A stretch of 7,373 nucleotides of DNA from Thermoplasmata archaeon (GTDB lineage: Archaea > Thermoplasmatota > DAOVMN01). Position numbers and translations under genes: made by a program. The stretch's first letter is position 1. The number at the start of each line of letters is the position of its first letter. This document shows positions 1-5,965 of this stretch, one piece after another. The stretch is from positions 1 to 7,373 of the forward strand of contig DAOVMN010000105.1 in NCBI GenBank assembly GCA_030630685.1, read 5' to 3'. The notes under the pieces are model-generated. The model did not search any database, was not told the DNA's origin, and saw nothing but the letters and a program-made list of their open reading frames with translations.

Positions 1-827
1 AGGTAGATGAGCATCCCGGAAAGATCCGCAAACCCTCTCACCACCCTCCCGACAATCGGCTTCTTTTCAAATCGGCGGTCTATAAAATCCCGGATCATCC
101 TCAGGCCGTGGTGAACATGGTCCGCTAAAACCCCGAAATAACCGCCTGAGGAGGTGATGCGCATGATCTCGAGACCGTGGCGCTCCGCCAGCGCCCGGAT
201 ACTGTAGATCGTGAATCTGTGATGGTCGACCGCATCGTGGATCGGGTAGATGAAGGGTGCGGAGAAGAGGAATAATCCGCCGGGTTTCAGGACCCTGACA
301 GCCTCGGAGACCACCTTCTGCTCGTCCTCCACATGCTCCAATACCGCCCGCGCGATCACCGCGTCGAAAACCCCCTCTCGAAAGGGCAGGTAATGTGCAT
401 CCGCCACAACTGTCGGCCTGTCCCTCGGGATAATGTCGATGGAAACGTAATTCTCTACCTCTCCCAGGTCCTCGATAGCACGCCTTTCACCTGCCCCGAT
501 ATCAAGGACCCTTCCGTGGACATCCTTGTATCCGAAATTCCCCCATTCTCCTTCCTCCATCCCGCCCGCGAACCTTGGTCTGTCGTAGTACCAGCGCAGA
601 TGCCTGGACTTCCTAATAGCAATACCTGGAGGATTGGTGAACATGGAATTCAGTTTCCCTCCTTTCAGGTTCATCTCGTGCTCGGGGAGCATCATAGGGA
701 TACCCTGGAATATCGGGTACCACCTGCCGCATCCCTCACACACAAGCCTCTCACCATTCTCGGCCTGGCTTCTGAGCCGGGCATGGCACATCGGGCAGCT
801 CAGGATATCAAGGAGTGCTTTTTTCAG
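1..827 (-). CDS. Trm112-like zinc-ribbon / class I SAM-dependent methyltransferase, 3' end off window
   Basis: About 275 residues are visible, and the C-terminus lies beyond the left edge. Residues 1-50 form a Trm112/UPF0434-like zinc ribbon: LLDILSCPMC, then CEGCGRWYPIFQGIPMML, with Cys 11, 14, 30 and 33 as likely metal ligands. Residues from about 100 form a methyltransferase fold of the type 11 kind: VLDIGAGE (107-114) binds SAM, D131 in SIDI is the expected acidic residue, followed by DAHYLPF (143-149) and RAVLEHVED (160-168). A conserved LKPGG turn and a helical C-terminal section follow. The substrate is unknown; fused zinc-ribbon methyltransferases of this kind may act on small molecules, lipids or sugars. 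No ATG, GTG or TTG start exists between the in-frame stop at 861-863 and the zinc ribbon. CTG at 825-827, with GGAGG seven bases upstream, gives the family-like start MKKALLDIL. It lies 29 bases after the small ORF in the same apparent operon. The family call is firm; the start is inferred. Confidence 0.88.
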   Translation of the reverse strand, partial: MKKALLDILSCPMCHARLRSQAENGERLVCEGCGRWYPIFQGIPMMLPEHEMNLKGGKLNSMFTNPPGIAIRKSRHLRWYYDRPRFAGGMEEGEWGNFGYKDVHGRVLDIGAGERRAIEDLGEVENYVSIDIIPRDRPTVVADAHYLPFREGVFDAVIARAVLEHVEDEQKVVSEAVRVLKPGGLFLFSAPFIYPIHDAVDHHRFTIYSIRALAERHGLEIMRITSSGGYFGVLADHVHHGLRMIRDFIDRRFEKKPIVGRVVRGFADLSGMLIY

Positions 828-834
828 TTTCCTT

Positions 835-839
835 CCTCC
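835..839 (-). promoter_or_regulatory. Shine-Dalgarno site that points to a CTG start
   Basis: GGAGG lies seven bases upstream of CTG (825-827). This spacing is ideal and decides the start of the methyltransferase, since no standard start codon is available in that frame. An ATG at 839-841 overlaps this site but opens a frame that closes after five codons. Confidence 0.6.
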
Positions 840-856
840 ATTCTCTAAAGTTCTCG

Positions 857-1027
857 TTATTCACCCCGGCCTTCCTGCGTTGTGAGGTTTTCTATTCGTA
901 TTTCTCCAGGTTTCTTCCTCCTGAATTTGAGTGATAAGGCCACCAGTGACATCCCCATTTTAAGCGTTTCGACTCCGGAGAACTTTCTTGCTGCGATGGC
1001 ATCCCCGATAACCTGTGATTCATTCAT
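857..1027 (-). CDS. Small hypothetical protein, 56 aa
   Basis: This short ORF fills the gap between the radical SAM gene and the methyltransferase. Its ATG (1025-1027) directly follows the TGA of the upstream gene, and GGAGGG sits five bases before it, so translation could be coupled. The product begins MNESQVIGDAIAARKFSG, has a mildly hydrophobic middle (about residues 22-35, including MGMSLVALSL), a basic stretch FRRKKPGEIR, and a polar end. It is too weakly hydrophobic to call a membrane segment. I do not recognise a family. A second ATG at 1021-1023 opens a 43-codon alternative in another frame with a Trp- and Ser-rich product, which looks less protein-like. The ORF is supported by placement and binding site, not homology, and it could be a leader or spacer. 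Confidence 0.45.
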   Translation of the reverse strand: MNESQVIGDAIAARKFSGVETLKMGMSLVALSLKFRRKKPGEIRIENLTTQEGRGE

Positions 1028-2029
1028 TCAATCCCTCCAATCCGTATTGGACTCCAGGATCTCCAGCCTGTTTCGTTCTTCATTTTTCATGGAATTCAAA
1101 GGAAGTTCGTATGCCCCTTCAATGGGCTCCTTGGACCTCAGATACCTCATAACATACTGGCCGCAGTTGCTTCCTATCCTGTTCTCCTCCACCTCTCCTA
1201 TGCTCACTATGACCTCGTATCCATGGGAGCGCAGGTCCTCCACCACGCGATTGCTCTTTCCTTCCCCGTGGGGATCGATGTAGGAGGATAGTCCACCTTT
1301 AACGGCCCGGTAGGTGGGGTTCACGGGTGTGATCTTGATGAGGAATCTTTCAGGGGAAAAGTATCGGGAAAGTACCTCCCAGTCCACAGGCATACCTTTA
1401 ACAAGGGCGAAGTTCAGGGTAATCTTCCTGTCCCCTTTCTCATAGAATCTCTCCCCAAAGCTGGCAATTCGTTCCATGTCCCATTTCCTCGCCGGGATAA
1501 GCTGGTCCCGCAGGATATCATCCGTGGTGTGAATCGAGAACTGAAGCTGAAACTTTCCATTCGGGTATCTCTCCTTCTTTATCCGGAGGAGTCTATCAAA
1601 GAATCCCTCAGTTCCGGCAGGAGCAATGGTGGAGATGCAGGGAATGAGACCCGGGGCATGGTAGAGTTCGGGGAGTTCTTTTAGTACCTCGAGCACAGCG
1701 GGATTGAGGGACGGCTCTCCCATCCGTGCGAACTGGATCTTGAACTTTGAGACAGGTACACATCCGTCTGGATACCTCCTTCTTATTAGATAGTCGATCT
1801 GTGCCAGGAGCTCCTTCCTTGAAAGTGGGCCCTGGTAGTTCCCTCCGGCATCGCACATCCGGCATCCAATCGGGCATCCAAAGAGTGTGGATACAATAAG
1901 GACCCACTTCTTTTCCCTGGGTATGGGTGGTTGAACCGATTCCACGAACTCGATTACCTTTCCTTTTTCCATCTCGGCCAGATAGACCATGGCGATATCT
2001 TCCCGTCCGGTGGTGTTCAGGAGCTTCAT
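1028..2029 (-). CDS. RlmN/Cfr-like radical SAM protein without N-terminal HhH domain
   Basis: 333 residues. The [4Fe-4S] motif is CPIGCRMC (Cys 52, 56, 59). The rest follows the order of RlmN/Cfr: ARMGEPSLN (SAM-binding GEP-type motif), a QLQFSIHTTDD strand matching the RlmN SLHAPND region, a LIPARK stretch, IKITPVNPT matching RlmN IPWNP, and SNCGQYV near the C-terminus, where C289 corresponds to the cysteine that RlmN (E. coli C355) and Cfr methylate during catalysis. In those families the enzyme transfers a methyl group to C2 or C8 of an adenosine in RNA. Two differences stand out: the protein starts at the short beta-strand module before the radical SAM barrel, so the N-terminal helix-hairpin-helix domain is absent, and I45 occupies the position of RlmN C118. 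The start overlaps the flavoenzyme stop by four bases (ATGA), with GGAG eight bases upstream. RNA methylation is possible but should not be assumed. Confidence 0.85.
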   Translation of the reverse strand: MKLLNTTGREDIAMVYLAEMEKGKVIEFVESVQPPIPREKKWVLIVSTLFGCPIGCRMCDAGGNYQGPLSRKELLAQIDYLIRRRYPDGCVPVSKFKIQFARMGEPSLNPAVLEVLKELPELYHAPGLIPCISTIAPAGTEGFFDRLLRIKKERYPNGKFQLQFSIHTTDDILRDQLIPARKWDMERIASFGERFYEKGDRKITLNFALVKGMPVDWEVLSRYFSPERFLIKITPVNPTYRAVKGGLSSYIDPHGEGKSNRVVEDLRSHGYEVIVSIGEVEENRIGSNCGQYVMRYLRSKEPIEGAYELPLNSMKNEERNRLEILESNTDWRD

Positions 2030-2913
2030 TCCCTTCTCTCCAATAATCTCTTTTGTATCTTCATGGCAGCCTTTATTCCATCCCCCACGGCAATGGCGAC
2101 CTGACGATAGCTGCCGTTCTTAACATCTCCAATCAGATATAAAAGGCCTTTTTCCTTTAGCCCCGTTAGTCTGTCCCCGAGCCCCTCGGAAAGGAATCCC
2201 ATATTCGGCTCTCTCCCTATGGCAAACACAAGATAATCCACGCTGAGCTCCCGGCTTCCACGAGAGGTGATGCACTCAAGGATCATTCCGTCCTCAGAGG
2301 GATGGATATGAGAGACCCTGATGCCCTGCATGTAGGTGATCCCCAAGTGCTCGATGGCCCTTTCATAGAGAAGGGGGAGGCATCTCAGGATGGTGGACCT
2401 GTTGAGGAGGAACACCTTGTTCCTTTTGGCCAGGTTCAGGGCATAGTCAAAGGCAGCATCCCCTGCCCCCACGATTGCAATCTTTTTTCCCTCGGATTCA
2501 AGGATGGGGTAGATCTCGCAGAATACCCTGTTCGTTACCAGCTCGGGAATCTGGAGATCCGGGGTCCCGGGTCGGGTTCCGGACGCTATTGCCGCTATTA
2601 TAGAGAAAATGGTCCTGTTTTCGGTATCGAGGATGAAGTAGTTTCCATCATGGTCCAGGCTCACGACCTTTTCAAGAATGGGCTTCACCCCTGCCACCTC
2701 TATGTGCCTTTCAAGGAGTGCTACCAGCTCTTTCCCCGGGATGCCCTGAGGAAAACCGGGATAGTTCTCCACAAGATTGGCATTGACCAGGAGGCCGCCC
2801 ACACGCTTCTTTTCCAGTAGAAGGGGGTCGATCCCGTATCTCCTGAGCTGGATCGCAAGGGAGGCTCCCGCAGGTCCGGCCCCGATTATGACCACATCCT
2901 CAGGCTTCATCAT
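2026..2913 (-). CDS. Thioredoxin-reductase-like FAD/NAD(P) oxidoreductase lacking the CxxC pair
   Basis: 295 residues, near the usual thioredoxin reductase length of about 310. The N-terminal FAD motif is GAGPAG (11-16), followed by NYPGFPQGI-like family residues (VENYPGFPQGIPG, 48-60). The NAD(P) domain carries GAGDAAFDYAL (149-159), then the nucleotide-selecting segment NRSTILRC (171-178), unlike the HRR of NADPH-specific thioredoxin reductases. The closing FAD motif is IGDVKNGSYRQVAIAVGDG (261-279). The thioredoxin reductase active site CATC is replaced by CEIY (132-135): the first Cys remains and the second is Tyr, so a dithiol exchange role is unlikely. Other members without CxxC reduce ferredoxins or flavodoxins. 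The start is ATG at 2911-2913 or, with better spacing from GGAGG (2917-2921), ATG at 2908-2910. It overlaps both neighbours, which fits a role as electron donor to the radical SAM protein, an inference. Confidence 0.88.
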   Translation of the reverse strand: MMKPEDVVIIGAGPAGASLAIQLRRYGIDPLLLEKKRVGGLLVNANLVENYPGFPQGIPGKELVALLERHIEVAGVKPILEKVVSLDHDGNYFILDTENRTIFSIIAAIASGTRPGTPDLQIPELVTNRVFCEIYPILESEGKKIAIVGAGDAAFDYALNLAKRNKVFLLNRSTILRCLPLLYERAIEHLGITYMQGIRVSHIHPSEDGMILECITSRGSRELSVDYLVFAIGREPNMGFLSEGLGDRLTGLKEKGLLYLIGDVKNGSYRQVAIAVGDGIKAAMKIQKRLLERRE

Positions 2914-3565
2914 CTTCCTCCAACCGGTTGATTACCTCCTCCACAAGAACAGGATGTGCAAAGCCATGGGAGAGGTTGAGAAGGGTTGCACGATGAAATT
3001 TCAGGTTATAGGTTGCTGTGCCGTCCACGAGGAAGAACACCTCGAACCCGCGCACAAACGCCGACCTTGCCGTGGTCTCACAGCAGAGATGGGTCATCAC
3101 CCCTCCGATGACCACCTGGGTGATTTCCCGCTTTTTCAGCCACTCCTCCAAAGGGGTCCCGTAAAAGGCATCATACTGGTTTTTCACCAGGACCTCTCCA
3201 TCTGTTTCCGCAAGCTCGGGTATCAACTCGCTCATAGGATCGTCCTCGCGAATCATGTCAGCCCACCATCGTGAAAGGCTTCCGGCATTCCGGGATGTGT
3301 TCAGGTGTCGGGTGAGGATTACGGGTTGCTCCAATTTCATGAACAGCTCGATCAGTTTCAGCAGTCCTGGAACAATGGCAGGGGCGCTTGGTACAAAGGC
3401 GTGTGATCCCGGGTCAAGAAAATATCTCTGCATGTCCAGGATGATGAGGGCGGATCCCTCGGGCTTCGGTTGAAAGGGATGGGGCTTCCGGTATTCCTCC
3501 ACCTCTTTCACAAGCTCATCAGCACGGCTTTGGATGGTTTCTGGGGTGAAGTATGGTTCTTTCAT
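2900..3565 (-). CDS. Isochorismatase-like cysteine hydrolase
   Basis: 221 residues, typical for the family. The catalytic Asp-Lys-Cys triad is visible: D44 in LIILDMQRYF (the family strand-end Asp), K128 in VLVKNQYDAF, and C161 in GGVMTHLCCETTARSAF, where the Gly-Val-Met-Thr turn carries the expected cis-peptide region. The family includes isochorismatase, nicotinamidase, N-carbamoylsarcosine amidase and related amidohydrolases acting through a cysteine nucleophile. This sequence alone does not choose among them. An N-terminal extension of about 35 residues precedes the core. It is the first gene of the left block; its stop lies inside the start of the flavoenzyme (overlap 11-14 bases). The site before the ATG (GAGTG) is weak. 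A second Cys follows the nucleophile, where Val is common. No metal-binding nicotinamidase signature was clear. Confidence 0.87.
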   Translation of the reverse strand: MKEPYFTPETIQSRADELVKEVEEYRKPHPFQPKPEGSALIILDMQRYFLDPGSHAFVPSAPAIVPGLLKLIELFMKLEQPVILTRHLNTSRNAGSLSRWWADMIREDDPMSELIPELAETDGEVLVKNQYDAFYGTPLEEWLKKREITQVVIGGVMTHLCCETTARSAFVRGFEVFFLVDGTATYNLKFHRATLLNLSHGFAHPVLVEEVINRLEEDDEA

Positions 3566-3669
3566 AGGAACACTCGTTTATGGATTGTTGATGATTGATG
3601 TCCGAAAAGCCAATTAGAGATATGGTTTTGCAATTCCTGCGATTTTGATGGAACATAGAATAATCAAAA
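3566..3669 (-). other. Intergenic gap between the two gene blocks
   Basis: This 104-base AT-rich stretch is the only real gap between genes in the window. A promoter for the left block would be expected here. I examined it for bacterial -35/-10 pairs and for an archaeal TATA box, and found only poor matches (such as CATAAA very close to the start). No RNA structure other than the hairpin at 3641-3671 is apparent. Confidence 0.5.
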
Positions 3670-3671
3670 TC
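3641..3671 (-). terminator. AT-rich inverted repeat at the end of the channel gene, possible weak terminator
   Basis: Perfect 9-base arms, GATTTTGAT (3641-3649) and ATCAAAATC (3663-3671), enclose a 13-base loop. The right arm overlaps the stop codon of the channel gene (3670-3672). There is no following T-tract on either strand and the stem has only two G-C pairs, so a classical intrinsic terminator is doubtful. It could equally be an operator-like site upstream of the left block. Confidence 0.35.
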
Positions 3672-5208
3672 ACCGCATGACCTTCCGTGCCAATGCGACC
3701 ACGAAATATGCAATCATCAGAGCGCCAATCAAAGCCTCCGAAGATGCCACCAACCGCATTCCGCCGTTAGGCGACATATCTCCATAACCCAATGTGGTAA
3801 AGGTTACAATGCTGAAATATAAATAATAGGATGCATCGTACCAGTTTTCCAATGACACTCCATTGATGGTATTTATGATACTGTCTGAAATCAAGTAAAT
3901 AAACCCGTAGATCAAGACTATGAAAAAGCCCCATCCGGCAATCCAGAAAGGCTTCTCCCCATAAGCTCCGATTTTAAATAACAATGTTTGAATAAGCCAT
4001 TTAATTCTATCCCTAAGATAATTGTTTATGCATTTCCAGTAATGCCGGTTTTTGTTCTTTTCATCTTTGTTGCTTTCTTCACAACTTTCCTTCCACGATT
4101 TCCACTTATTTTTAAGCAATGCACGATTCATTTCCCGCTCGCAAATAAAGTATTCCCCGGACTGTTCATAATACCCGTTGGTTTTAAAGGTGTTTTTCAG
4201 GTTGAGATAAACATCCCGTGCTTGCTCGAACCTGCTAAGAACCTTCTTTCTATCATTCTTTCCAACATAACACATCCTTTGTATTTTATTCATTATGTCG
4301 GTGTATGTTCCAATTTTCCATCTCAATTCTTTCCTTTCCTCCTTGGTCTTGGGAGTCTTCAATTCCAACTTTTTAAGAATTTTTTTTATTTTTTCCACAG
4401 TTTCCTCTGCCCTGTTGTGGAAATCCTCACAGACAAAAGTGGAGTCTCTATTATGGCCAAAATAAGCGTAATGGATCGTGCTTCCCTCCATCTTGGATTT
4501 ATACAGGTCAACAAACCGAAGCCACGTTTCATCTAAGCTGACATTGGTGAGAGATGTTCCTCTAAAATTTGCACCATTACAATGTGCCTTGGTGAAGTCT
4601 GCACCATTACAATCTGCTTTGCTGAAGTCTGTACCAATGCAATCTGCTTTGCTGAAGTCTGTATTATTACAACGTGCCATGCTGAAAACTGCACCAACAC
4701 AATGTGCCTCCCTGAAAACTGCACCAACACAATGTGATCCTATGAAGTCCGCACCATTACAATCTGCTTTGCTAAAGTCTGCGCCTTCACAGTGCGCCTC
4801 GCTAAAATTTGCGTGATCAGAATATGCTTTGCTAAAGTCTGTGTTTTCACAATGTGCCTCGCTAAAATTTGCATCTTCACAATGCGAACGTTGAAAAATT
4901 GCATTCTTTAAAAGAAAACCTGAAAAAATCTTCGTTCTAAAATCAATTTCCGCCGCCCAATCTTCCTTTTCTCTATATCTATTAAATTCCTCAATATTTT
5001 CTTCTATTTCTTCCTCCAATTTTTTCTTTTTTCCCCCTATGGCCTTCTGCCATTCTTCTTGCTTTGCACACAGTAGGTCATAAAGGAGGTTGGAATATTC
5101 CTTCAGCGCCTTTTCTCTTTCTTCTGGAAAAGATGCCCGTTTCCACTGTTCCAATGCAAAGTCAATCTTTTCTTTTTCACACATTTTCATCCCTAAGTTA
5201 TTTCCCAT
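3670..5208 (-). CDS. Pentapeptide-repeat protein with C-terminal two-helix potassium channel pore
   Basis: 512 residues from ATG at 5206-5208. Layout: a charged, probably coiled-coil N-terminus (about 10-95); pentapeptide repeats (102-214); a helical linker including ARDVYLNLKNTFKTNGYY, a segment I recall from pentapeptide channels of this type; a first membrane helix (421-441, WIAGWGFFIVLIYGFIYLIS); a pore helix with YFSIVTFT; the selectivity filter TLGYGD (472-477); and a second helix (487-508). This is the KcsA-like Ion_trans_2 pore placed at the C-terminus, with the sensor part on the N-terminal, presumably cytoplasmic, side. Potassium selectivity follows from GYGD. The start overlaps the response regulator stop by 11 bases; AGGTG precedes this ATG, but ATG at 5182-5184, with AGGG six bases upstream, is equally possible. 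An upstream TTG at 5235 lacks good spacing. The ligand or stimulus is unknown; the operon suggests a link to the two-component pair. Confidence 0.9.
   Translation of the reverse strand: MGNNLGMKMCEKEKIDFALEQWKRASFPEEREKALKEYSNLLYDLLCAKQEEWQKAIGGKKKKLEEEIEENIEEFNRYREKEDWAAEIDFRTKIFSGFLLKNAIFQRSHCEDANFSEAHCENTDFSKAYSDHANFSEAHCEGADFSKADCNGADFIGSHCVGAVFREAHCVGAVFSMARCNNTDFSKADCIGTDFSKADCNGADFTKAHCNGANFRGTSLTNVSLDETWLRFVDLYKSKMEGSTIHYAYFGHNRDSTFVCEDFHNRAEETVEKIKKILKKLELKTPKTKEERKELRWKIGTYTDIMNKIQRMCYVGKNDRKKVLSRFEQARDVYLNLKNTFKTNGYYEQSGEYFICEREMNRALLKNKWKSWKESCEESNKDEKNKNRHYWKCINNYLRDRIKWLIQTLLFKIGAYGEKPFWIAGWGFFIVLIYGFIYLISDSIINTINGVSLENWYDASYYLYFSIVTFTTLGYGDMSPNGGMRLVASSEALIGALMIAYFVVALARKVMR
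4567..4905 (-). repeat. About eleven 30-bp tandem repeats encoding paired pentapeptides
   Basis: The DNA repeats every 30 bases in perfect register, and each unit encodes ten residues of the form xADFSKAxCx (two pentapeptides). Neighbouring units are close to identical in places, for instance those carrying AATCTGCTTTGCTGAAGTCT in the plus-strand reading. This suggests growth by unequal exchange or slippage under selection for the protein pattern. It is coding, not a CRISPR or satellite. Confidence 0.88.
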
Positions 5209-5965
5209 CTTGCACCTGCTTGTGCTCGGAGGCAACCCTTATGATGCCTCGATAACCAATTATATTCCCCTTTTGATCTCGCCGTACAGTGGAATTGAGG
5301 AGACAGTTCATCAACGTGCCGTCCTTCCTGCGGAGTTTCATCTCGAAATTCCTCACAAAGCCTGTCCCGGTTATATCTCTCTCAAACCTTTCCCAGTCAT
5401 GGAGATTTCCAAAGGACTTTTTCACATCCGCTCCAAGCACCTCTCTTTTTTTTGTGTACCCGAAAAGTTTCATCATTGCGGGGTTGACATCGGTTATCTT
5501 CCCCTCTTTGGAGAGAATATACATAGCGTCTATACACTCCTCAAAGAAGGTGCGGTATCTCTTTTCACGCTCCTTTAATTTCTGGTCCTTCCCGTGCTTG
5601 TAGAGAGCCATCTCGATAGCAGTCTCCAATTTCGTATCCCCAAATGGTTTTGTTATGCAGCCATACGGTTCTGCTCTCTTTGCCTTATCAAGCATATTCT
5701 TATCTGCTAGATAAGCAGAGAGATAAACCACTGGAATATCAAAATGCTTTCGGATATGTTGTGCAGCTTCGATGCCTGCATACTTCTCACCCTGAAGTAC
5801 AATGTCGATAATAACCAAATCAGGGCGTATTTCTTCCACTTTTTTAATTGCAGCTTCTTTGGAACTTTCCATTGCAGGAACTTCATATCCGAGTTCCTCC
5901 AAAGTCTCTTTTAGGTCCTGGGCGATAATTTTTAGGTCTTCCACAACTATTATTTTTTTAGTCAT
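5198..5965 (-). CDS. Response regulator with receiver and PAS domains
   Basis: 255 residues. The receiver domain (about 1-122) has E9/D10, the phosphoacceptor D54 in DLVIIDIVLQG, S83 in VVYLSAY, and K106 in TKPF, so all phosphorylation residues are present. After a short linker of the KEREKRYR kind comes a PAS domain (about 137-250) with ILSKEGKITDVNPAMMKLFGY and the PAC-type end LLNSTVRRDQKGNIIGYRG. There is no DNA-binding, kinase or GGDEF domain, so output is presumably by protein contact or as a relay. The start lies directly after the kinase (TAATG, sharing one base), with AGGAGGG (5971-5977) five bases upstream. Its stop lies inside the start of the channel gene. It is most likely the partner of the adjoining kinase. 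Confidence 0.92.
   Translation of the reverse strand: MTKKIIVVEDLKIIAQDLKETLEELGYEVPAMESSKEAAIKKVEEIRPDLVIIDIVLQGEKYAGIEAAQHIRKHFDIPVVYLSAYLADKNMLDKAKRAEPYGCITKPFGDTKLETAIEMALYKHGKDQKLKEREKRYRTFFEECIDAMYILSKEGKITDVNPAMMKLFGYTKKREVLGADVKKSFGNLHDWERFERDITGTGFVRNFEMKLRRKDGTLMNCLLNSTVRRDQKGNIIGYRGIIRVASEHKQVQDGK

Noticed and set aside
333..848. 171-codon open frame on the plus strand
   Set aside because: It lies antisense to the methyltransferase, whose frame carries zinc-ribbon and SAM motifs; the plus-strand product is Pro/His-rich with no family features.
825..1027. A frameshift joining the small ORF to the methyltransferase
   Set aside because: The small ORF ends in its own TAA and the methyltransferase has its own GGAGG site; the zinc-ribbon domain normally starts at the protein N-terminus, so fusion is not needed.
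2302..3274. Long plus-strand frames opposite the flavoenzyme and hydrolase
   Set aside because: They are shadows of genes with clear catalytic motifs on the minus strand and have no credible domains.
3566..3669. Promoter for the left operon
   Set aside because: Only weak matches to bacterial or archaeal promoter elements were found, so no promoter is called.
3988..4816. Plus-strand frames with hydrophobic or repetitive products
   Set aside because: The hydrophobic product is the complement of a Lys/Glu-rich coding stretch, and the repetitive one mirrors the pentapeptide repeats.
4567..4905. Regular 30-bp repeats that might suggest a CRISPR array
   Set aside because: There are no spacers; units are contiguous, vary in sequence, and keep an open frame encoding pentapeptides.
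5206..5235. Longer channel N-terminus from TTG at 5233-5235
   Set aside because: AGGG directly touches the TTG, leaving no spacing, and the added residues copy the regulator's coding sequence in another frame.
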